Positions 40,658 through 44,508 of a DNA stretch of 44,508 bases are shown one piece after another. Each line of letters opens with the position of its first letter. Positions within the stretch are counted from its first letter, which is position 1. The notes under the pieces are model-generated. The model saw only the letters and a list, made by a program, of their open reading frames with translations, was not told the DNA's origin and ran no database searches. The stretch lies in assembly GCA_902762785.1 (NCBI GenBank), contig CACWPL010000025.1, positions 1 through 44,508 on the forward strand, in the 5' to 3' direction. This DNA is from an uncultured Ruminococcus sp. (GTDB lineage Bacteria > Bacillota > Clostridia > Oscillospirales > Ruminococcaceae). A program made the translations under genes and the position numbers.

Positions 40658-40828
40658 TCATTCGTCCGGGAGCTGCCCCTTATGCTTGGGGTGACGCTTG
40701 TAGGCACGCTTGTCGGCCTCGGCCGGGACGGTGGCATGGCGCACGCCCTCCCAGGAGCCGCGCTGCTGGAGGTCCAGCGCACGGCGCGCCTTCTTGTTCA
40801 GCTTCTCGTAGGGGATGAACTTCTTCAT
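40658..40828 (-). CDS. Conserved small basic protein, 56 aa
   Basis: 56 residues, starting at 40828 with AGGAGGGACC before the ATG. Strongly basic: MKKFIPYEKLNKKARRALD, then a basic end (KRAYKRHPKHKGQL). From memory, short proteins with this MKKFIPYEKxxKKARRxLD beginning occur across clostridia, unannotated. The charge suggests binding to RNA or ribosomes. It lies between rnz and the DUF4291 gene with small gaps. Confidence 0.7.
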   Translation of the reverse strand: MKKFIPYEKLNKKARRALDLQQRGSWEGVRHATVPAEADKRAYKRHPKHKGQLPDE

Positions 40829-40851
40829 GGGGTCCCTCCTTTGCGGTCGTG

Positions 40852-41766
40852 TCACTTGATCTGGATGTGGTCGCCGTCCTGCGAGATGTGGACGAACGGG
40901 CAGATCGCCTCGAGCGCCTCCTTCCACGCCATCGGTCCCTTCTCGGCGGGACTGTAATGCGTGAGCCAGAGCCGTTTCGCGCCCGCCTCCATGGCGATGC
41001 GGCAGCTATCCTGCATCAGCATGTGGTGTTTGTCGTCCATGCTCTCACGCTTGGCGAGGTCGCCGTACATGCCCTCGCCGATGAAGAGGTCGGCGTCGCG
41101 GGCGAGGTCGACGATGCGGGGGAGCGGGAGCGTGTCGGTCGTGTACGCGATCACGATGGGCGGTCGTGCCGCGCCTGTGACGTCCGCGGGCACGATGCTG
41201 CGGCCGTCCGGGAGCGTGACCGTCTCACCGGCATGGAGCCGGCTCCAGAAGGGGACGGGCACGTCGAGCGCCTTGGCCTTCTCCGGCGCGAACACGGGCT
41301 TGCGTGCGAGCGTGATCCGGTAGCCCAGGCACGGGACACGATGCTGCATCGGCACGGAGCGCACGGTGAACATCGGGTCGATCGCCGTGAGGACGGTCTC
41401 CGCAGGCGCGTCCTCCGGCAGGATCTTGAGGTCGATGGGGAAGGGGAGCCCGCCCGTCACGCCCACGAGCGCACGCACCGTGGAGACGACGGAGGGGCCG
41501 CAGTGGATGGGGAGCGGGTCGGTGCGGCCGGTGTTCGCGAGCGAGAGCAGCAGACCGGGCAGACCGCCCACATGGTCGACGTGGCGGTGGGTCAGGAACA
41601 TGGCCTCGATGCGGCTCAGCTTGAGCCCGCAGGCAGCGATGGCGACCTGGGTGCCCTCACCGCAGTCGATGAGCATGGCGTGTCCCTCGTGCTCCACATA
41701 GAGGCTGGTCAAAAATCGGTCCTTCAGCGGCATCATGCCGCCGGTACCGAGCAATGTGATCTCCAT
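40852..41766 (-). CDS. rnz: Ribonuclease Z (metallo-beta-lactamase fold)
   Basis: 304 residues. Cuts tRNA precursors at the 3' end. Motifs: LLGTGGMMPL at the start, LIDCGEGTQV, the zinc motif FLTHRHVDHVGG (HxHxDH), and late LFIGEGMYGD and LWLTHYSPAE with metal-binding His. ATG 41766 has AGGAGG upstream. It lies 19 bases behind rtcB and forms an RNA-processing pair with it. Confidence 0.9.
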   Translation of the reverse strand: MEITLLGTGGMMPLKDRFLTSLYVEHEGHAMLIDCGEGTQVAIAACGLKLSRIEAMFLTHRHVDHVGGLPGLLLSLANTGRTDPLPIHCGPSVVSTVRALVGVTGGLPFPIDLKILPEDAPAETVLTAIDPMFTVRSVPMQHRVPCLGYRITLARKPVFAPEKAKALDVPVPFWSRLHAGETVTLPDGRSIVPADVTGAARPPIVIAYTTDTLPLPRIVDLARDADLFIGEGMYGDLAKRESMDDKHHMLMQDSCRIAMEAGAKRLWLTHYSPAEKGPMAWKEALEAICPFVHISQDGDHIQIK

Positions 41767-41785
41767 GAGATCCTCCTTTCTGATC

Positions 41786-43015
41786 TTACCGGCGGCGGGT
41801 CTGTTCGTCCTCGGCGCCGGCCTTGAAGTTGTAGATGGGGCGGATGATCTTAGTGATCTCCACGGTGTCGCCGATATTGCGGACGATCTCGTCCATGGGC
41901 TTGTAGGCCATGGGGGATTCGTCGATGGTGTCGGTGCTGACGCTGGTGGTGTAGATGCCGTCCATCTCCCGGCGGAACTCCGTCATGGAGCAGGTGGCCT
42001 TGGCCTGGGCGCGGGACATGAGTCGGCCGGCACCATGCGGGGCAGAGCAGTTCCAATCGGCGTTGCCCTTGCCGCGGCAGATGAGGCTGCCGTCGCGCAT
42101 ATTCATGGGGATGAGGAGCGTCTCGCCCGCCTTGGCGGAGACGGCGCCCTTGCGCAGGATCATGGCATCGAGGTCGATGTAGTTGTGCGTCGTCACGAAG
42201 CGGTCCTGCACATGCCAGTGCATCCCCTTGACGATGACATCGGCCATGGCGCGGCGGTTGAGGTCGGCGAACTGCTGGACGATGGCCATATCGTGCAGGT
42301 ACTGCTCGAAGAGGTCGCCCTCGCAGTAGGCCAGGTGGCGCGGCACGGGAGGCTTCTTGTCGGCCTTGGCCTTGCGGACAGCGTCCTCGATCTCGCTGTA
42401 GCGGCCCTCCGCACGGAGCTGCTCGATCAGGGCAGGGATGTCGACATTCGAGCAGCTCCGCTCGAGACGGCGTGCGGCGGTGTTCTGGTACCACTTGGCG
42501 ACCTCCACGCCGAGGTGGCGGGAGCCGGAGTGGATGACCAGATAGAGCGTGCCGTCGTCGTCACGGTCGACCTCGATGAAGTGGTTGCCGCCGCCGAGGC
42601 TCCCGAGGCTGTTCTCGGCATAGGTCATGTTGACGCCCTTGTCGCAATAGAGCTCGTAGAGCGCGGTCTGGCCGATGAAGCGGTGGGCCTTCTTGCGGAC
42701 ATTGCAGCCGGAGGGCACCTCGCTGCGGATCAGCTTGTCGAGCTTTTGCGGCTCGATGTGCTTCTCCTTGAGGACGATCGTCTCCATCCCGCAGCCGATA
42801 TCGACCCCGACCAGATTCGGGACGACCTTGTCGGTGATGGTCATGGTGGTGCCGATGGTGCAGCCGGCGCCTGCATGGACGTCCGGCATGATACGGATCT
42901 GGGCGCCCTGCGTGAAGGCCTGGGAGCAGAGCTCATAGATCTGGCTGATGGCAGACTGGTCTGCCATGTCGGTGAAAACTTTGGCGGTATTGTAAGCGCC
43001 TTGGATCTCGAACAT
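41786..43015 (-). CDS. rtcB: RNA-splicing ligase RtcB
   Basis: 409 residues, the shorter RtcB type. It joins RNA ends carrying 2',3'-cyclic or 3'-phosphate to 5'-hydroxyl ends with GTP and manganese. Motifs: MPDVHAGAGCTIGTTM, LVGVDIGCGME with the metal Cys, SLGGGNHFIEV, VIHSGSRHLG, VTTHNYID, and the GMP-accepting His in SAPHGAGRLMSR. ATG 43015 follows AAAGGAGAG. No promoter was seen in the 80 bases before it; it lies behind the small peptide gene and its terminator, so it is likely expressed by readthrough, that is, by attenuation. Confidence 0.95.
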   Translation of the reverse strand: MFEIQGAYNTAKVFTDMADQSAISQIYELCSQAFTQGAQIRIMPDVHAGAGCTIGTTMTITDKVVPNLVGVDIGCGMETIVLKEKHIEPQKLDKLIRSEVPSGCNVRKKAHRFIGQTALYELYCDKGVNMTYAENSLGSLGGGNHFIEVDRDDDGTLYLVIHSGSRHLGVEVAKWYQNTAARRLERSCSNVDIPALIEQLRAEGRYSEIEDAVRKAKADKKPPVPRHLAYCEGDLFEQYLHDMAIVQQFADLNRRAMADVIVKGMHWHVQDRFVTTHNYIDLDAMILRKGAVSAKAGETLLIPMNMRDGSLICRGKGNADWNCSAPHGAGRLMSRAQAKATCSMTEFRREMDGIYTTSVSTDTIDESPMAYKPMDEIVRNIGDTVEITKIIRPIYNFKAGAEDEQTRRR

Positions 43016-43090
43016 AGTATCTCTCCTTTGGTAGATGAAGTGGATGGTCGTGTGACGGATGATGGGTGGTGTGTGCCGCAGTCTGGCAGG

Positions 43091-43130
43091 AAAGACAGAA
43101 AGGGCGCTCCTGTCCATGACAGAAGCGCCC
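43091..43130 (-). terminator. Intrinsic terminator between the peptide gene and rtcB
   Basis: Minus strand: GGGCGCTTCTGTC (43130-43118) and GACAGGAGCGCCC (43114-43102), a 13-bp stem with one mismatch, then TTTCTGTCTTTC. Upstream TCCTGT (about 43145-43139) is complementary to ACAGGA in the 3' arm and could form an antiterminator. Confidence 0.75.
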
Positions 43131-43156
43131 CGAAAGGTACAGGACAGCACGCAAGG

Positions 43157-43261
43157 CTATCCCGCGATCTTCTTCCCGGATGCGGCGACATTCTGACTGA
43201 TGGCAGAAAATGGAATTTCATATGCAGATGTGTGATTCGTAAAACTGGTCCTGAACAGCAT
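43157..43261 (-). CDS. Small peptide, 34 aa, possible leader of rtcB
   Basis: 34 codons from ATG 43261 with AAAGGAG about 8 bases upstream, ending in TAG. The peptide begins MLFRTSFTNHTSAYEI and ends AASGKKIAG; no known family, no membrane span. A sigma-A promoter (43353-43381) gives an 85-nt leader, and a strong terminator begins 27 bases after the stop. So this is an independent short transcription unit directly before rtcB. It could be a peptide of its own, a structured RNA, or an attenuator leader. A longer frame up to 43381 begins in the promoter and is not used. Confidence 0.5.
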   Translation of the reverse strand: MLFRTSFTNHTSAYEIPFSAISQNVAASGKKIAG

Positions 43262-43352
43262 GTCGCTCAACTCCTTTCCGGTCTCATGACGGCGCTGCGC
43301 CGTCTTGGGCTTATCATTCACGATGCTCCGTGCAGATGCTCGGAACGATTTC

Positions 43353-43381
43353 ATTATAGCATGATCTTCCTCCGTTGTCAA
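43353..43381 (-). promoter_or_regulatory. Promoter of the small peptide gene (and probably rtcB)
   Basis: Minus strand: TTGACA (43381-43376), 17-bp spacer, TATAAT (43358-43353), both perfect. Start near 43346. Confidence 0.85.
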
Positions 43382-43403
43382 GAGGGAAATGAAAAAATGT
43401 TCG

Positions 43404-43943
43404 TCACTGTGCCGGAGCCTTGTCGATTCGGGCAGAGGACAGGACGGTCATGAACTCCTCGCGGTGGCTCTCGAAGGTGTCCTGCTGGGACTTGCAGGTG
43501 ATGATGTAGACGCTCTTGCCGTCGGTCAGGTAGCCGGCGATGCAGTGGAGCTTGAGGCCGCCGTCCGCGCCGAGGGTGTAGTCGAATTCCAGGGTCTGCA
43601 CGAGCGTGTCCTGCGCCTGCACGACGCCGTCCTGGGTGTTGCTGACCTCTGTGGCGACCTTCTCGTATTCGAGGAGGGCATTGATGGCGTAGGCATGGAG
43701 ATCGTTGCAGCCGACGACGGGGTCCTCGGTGGCGATGATGCTGGCATCGTCCTTGAGATAATACTCCTCGATCATGTCGGAGGAGGTCTTCTCGTACCCC
43801 TCCGGGATGTTCAGGAACAGGTCCGGTAGCGGGAGCGCCTGGTAGACGTCGATCACGGACGCCGGCTCCTCCTCCTTTTGGAAACTGCATCCGGCGAAAG
43901 GCAGCAGACAGGCCGCTGTCAGCAGACAAAGGAAACGCTTCAT
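43404..43943 (-). CDS. Lipoprotein of unknown function
   Basis: 179 residues. The signal with lipobox LPFAGC (Cys at about residue 19) marks it as a lipoprotein. The mature part has an early LFLNIPEGYEKTSSD and ends EEFMTVLSSARID, resembling the two ends of PsbP/DcrB-like domains often found in clostridial lipoproteins, though the match is only by pattern. ATG 43943 has GGAGGT 7 bases upstream. It stands directly downstream of the rnpB terminator with no promoter of its own that I can see, so readthrough from rnpB is likely. Confidence 0.75.
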   Translation of the reverse strand: MKRFLCLLTAACLLPFAGCSFQKEEEPASVIDVYQALPLPDLFLNIPEGYEKTSSDMIEEYYLKDDASIIATEDPVVGCNDLHAYAINALLEYEKVATEVSNTQDGVVQAQDTLVQTLEFDYTLGADGGLKLHCIAGYLTDGKSVYIITCKSQQDTFESHREEFMTVLSSARIDKAPAQ

Positions 43944-43964
43944 GGCGCATACCTCCGAAGTTTC

Positions 43965-44000
43965 AAAAAGTGCCCGGCAGGCAGCGAGCCGCCCGCCGGG
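43965..44000 (-). terminator. Terminator of rnpB
   Basis: Minus strand: CCCGGCGGGC and TGCCTGCCGGG around GGCTCGC, followed by CACTTTTTG. Imperfect stem, so partial readthrough is plausible. Confidence 0.65.
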
Positions 44001-44002
44001 TC

Positions 44003-44347
44003 GTGACCAGACCGATAAGCCGAGTTCTGTCGTGTGCGATAATTTATCTAGGCCTGCCGTCGCCGACAGGCTCGAGCCGCCATTACCGGGTCCGTCCGCC
44101 GAGCAGACGTTGACGGTCGGTACCAATAGGCGTTGCATCGGATAGGGTTTACACGGCAGTGCAGTCTCCTGCACTCCGGTGAGCTCTTACCTCACCATTC
44201 CACCATCGCCGCAAAAAGCGGCAGTCTCTTTTCTGTTGCACTAGCCCTAAGGTCGCCCTCGGCTGCCGTTAGCAGCTATCCTGCTCTGTGATGCTCGGAC
44301 TTTCCTCGTGAACTAAAGCGTCCACGCTATCGCATAGTCTGCTCACA
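44003..44347 (-). ncRNA. rnpB: RNase P RNA
   Basis: About 345 nt. Conserved RNase P blocks occur in order on the minus strand: GAGGAAAGTCCGAGC near the 5' end, GGTAAGAGCTCACCG in the middle, and ACAGAACTCGGCTTAT near the 3' end, just before the terminator. The flanking helices fit the bacterial type. It removes 5' leaders of tRNA precursors with the RnpA protein. The promoter is perfect (44354-44382). The 3' boundary is set by the end of the CTCGGCTTATCGG element and is approximate. Confidence 0.95.
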
Positions 44348-44353
44348 GCTTTT

Positions 44354-44382
44354 ATTATACCCCATTTTTCGGCGGATGTCAA
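44354..44382 (-). promoter_or_regulatory. Promoter of rnpB
   Basis: Minus strand: TTGACA (44382-44377), 17-bp spacer, TATAAT (44359-44354). Confidence 0.9.
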
Positions 44383-44404
44383 GGGGGAGGCGGGGCCAGG
44401 GAGT

Positions 44405-44491
44405 GTCCAATCGCGCATATTAAAGGAAATCGACGAGGCCAAGAGGATACTTGCGGTCTGGGAACTGTTGCCGGTGCTTGTAAACGGCTAA
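44405..44491 (+). CDS. Possible truncated small ORF at the right edge
   Basis: A frame reading RILKEIDEAKRILAVWELL and ending VNG plus TAA (44489-44491) looks coding and is immediately followed by ATG (44492) opening a next frame (MEFIV). No start codon or ribosome site is present to the left, where sequence runs into the rnpB promoter. Composition changes at about 44395, as at the left end of the window. I do not recognise the protein. It may be the tail of a gene cut at a junction. Confidence 0.3.
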   Translation, partial: VQSRILKEIDEAKRILAVWELLPVLVNG

Positions 44492-44508
44492 ATGGAATTT
44501 ATTGTAGG

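Noticed and set aside
43157-43381. A 74-codon frame before rtcB
   Set aside because: Its ATG lies in the -35 box of a perfect promoter; only the last 34 codons, with their own ribosome site, can be translated.
1-44508. CRISPR arrays, rRNA, tRNA genes, complete insertion sequences
   Set aside because: No regularly spaced repeats, no rRNA or tRNA cores and no transposase were found by eye; only the recombinase fragment and small palindromic elements suggest mobility.

Overview
The window looks like a chromosomal segment from a high-GC, Gram-positive gut or rumen Clostridia, most likely a Ruminococcus-type Oscillospiraceae/Ruminococcaceae. Pointers are: two secreted proteins with type I dockerins (a CotH-kinase protein and a family 11 rhamnogalacturonan lyase), a GH3 glucosidase with the reversed domain order known from Ruminococcus albus, the decarboxylating sodium-pump subunits OadB/OadG, ThiT and SdpRI. 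Almost every promoter is a clean sigma-A type (TTGACA, 17 bp, TATAAT) and ribosome sites are strong AGGAGG. This is inference from gene content; no 16S gene is present.

Layout. 1-396: AT-richer fragment of a large serine recombinase (minus strand), abutting a beheaded surface-protein gene (386-958) and a membrane-anchored camelysin/TasA-like protein. 1547-2651: a long gap with a strong promoter, about 790 nt without a convincing gene but with many hairpins, and a strong terminator: a candidate large noncoding RNA. 2652-7113: glyA, a PTP-like protein lacking the expected cysteine, two PH-like membrane proteins, rarA. 7149-9743: the CotH/dockerin protein. 9882-10922: SdpR/SdpI-type unit with two visible operators. 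11095-15676: YfhO membrane protein, then OadG and OadB. 15773-17776: folD and dusB. 17792-20835: a full preQ1 operon (queD, queE, folE, queC, queF) behind a leader with mutually exclusive helices and a terminator, probably a preQ1 switch; a sirtuin follows. 21927-25177 (minus): an amino-acid ABC transporter whose binding protein is circularly permuted, a GNAT enzyme and ThiT. 25231-25470: a GC-hairpin-rich element with inverted ends inside that operon's 5' leader. 25728-34141: ADP-ribosylglycohydrolase, GH3 glucosidase, a lower-GC two-gene unit of unknown function, and the rhamnogalacturonan lyase. 34285-38737: membrane protein with a repeat tail, comM, rodA/ftsW, vanZ-like. 38794-44382 (minus): hflX, a DUF4291-like gene, a 56-aa protein, rnz, rtcB, a 34-aa peptide gene with promoter and terminator, a lipoprotein and rnpB.

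How the genes fit together. The que operon encodes all steps from GTP to preQ1. The minus-strand block at the right is rich in RNA maturation and repair (RNase P RNA, RNase Z, RtcB ligase, HflX). The secreted enzymes point to plant polysaccharide breakdown with cellulosome-type attachment. No CRISPR array, rRNA, tRNA or complete insertion sequence was seen. The best candidates for something little described are the circularly permuted binding protein, the 1729-2518 RNA, the 29823-30742 gene pair and the 34-aa leader gene before rtcB.
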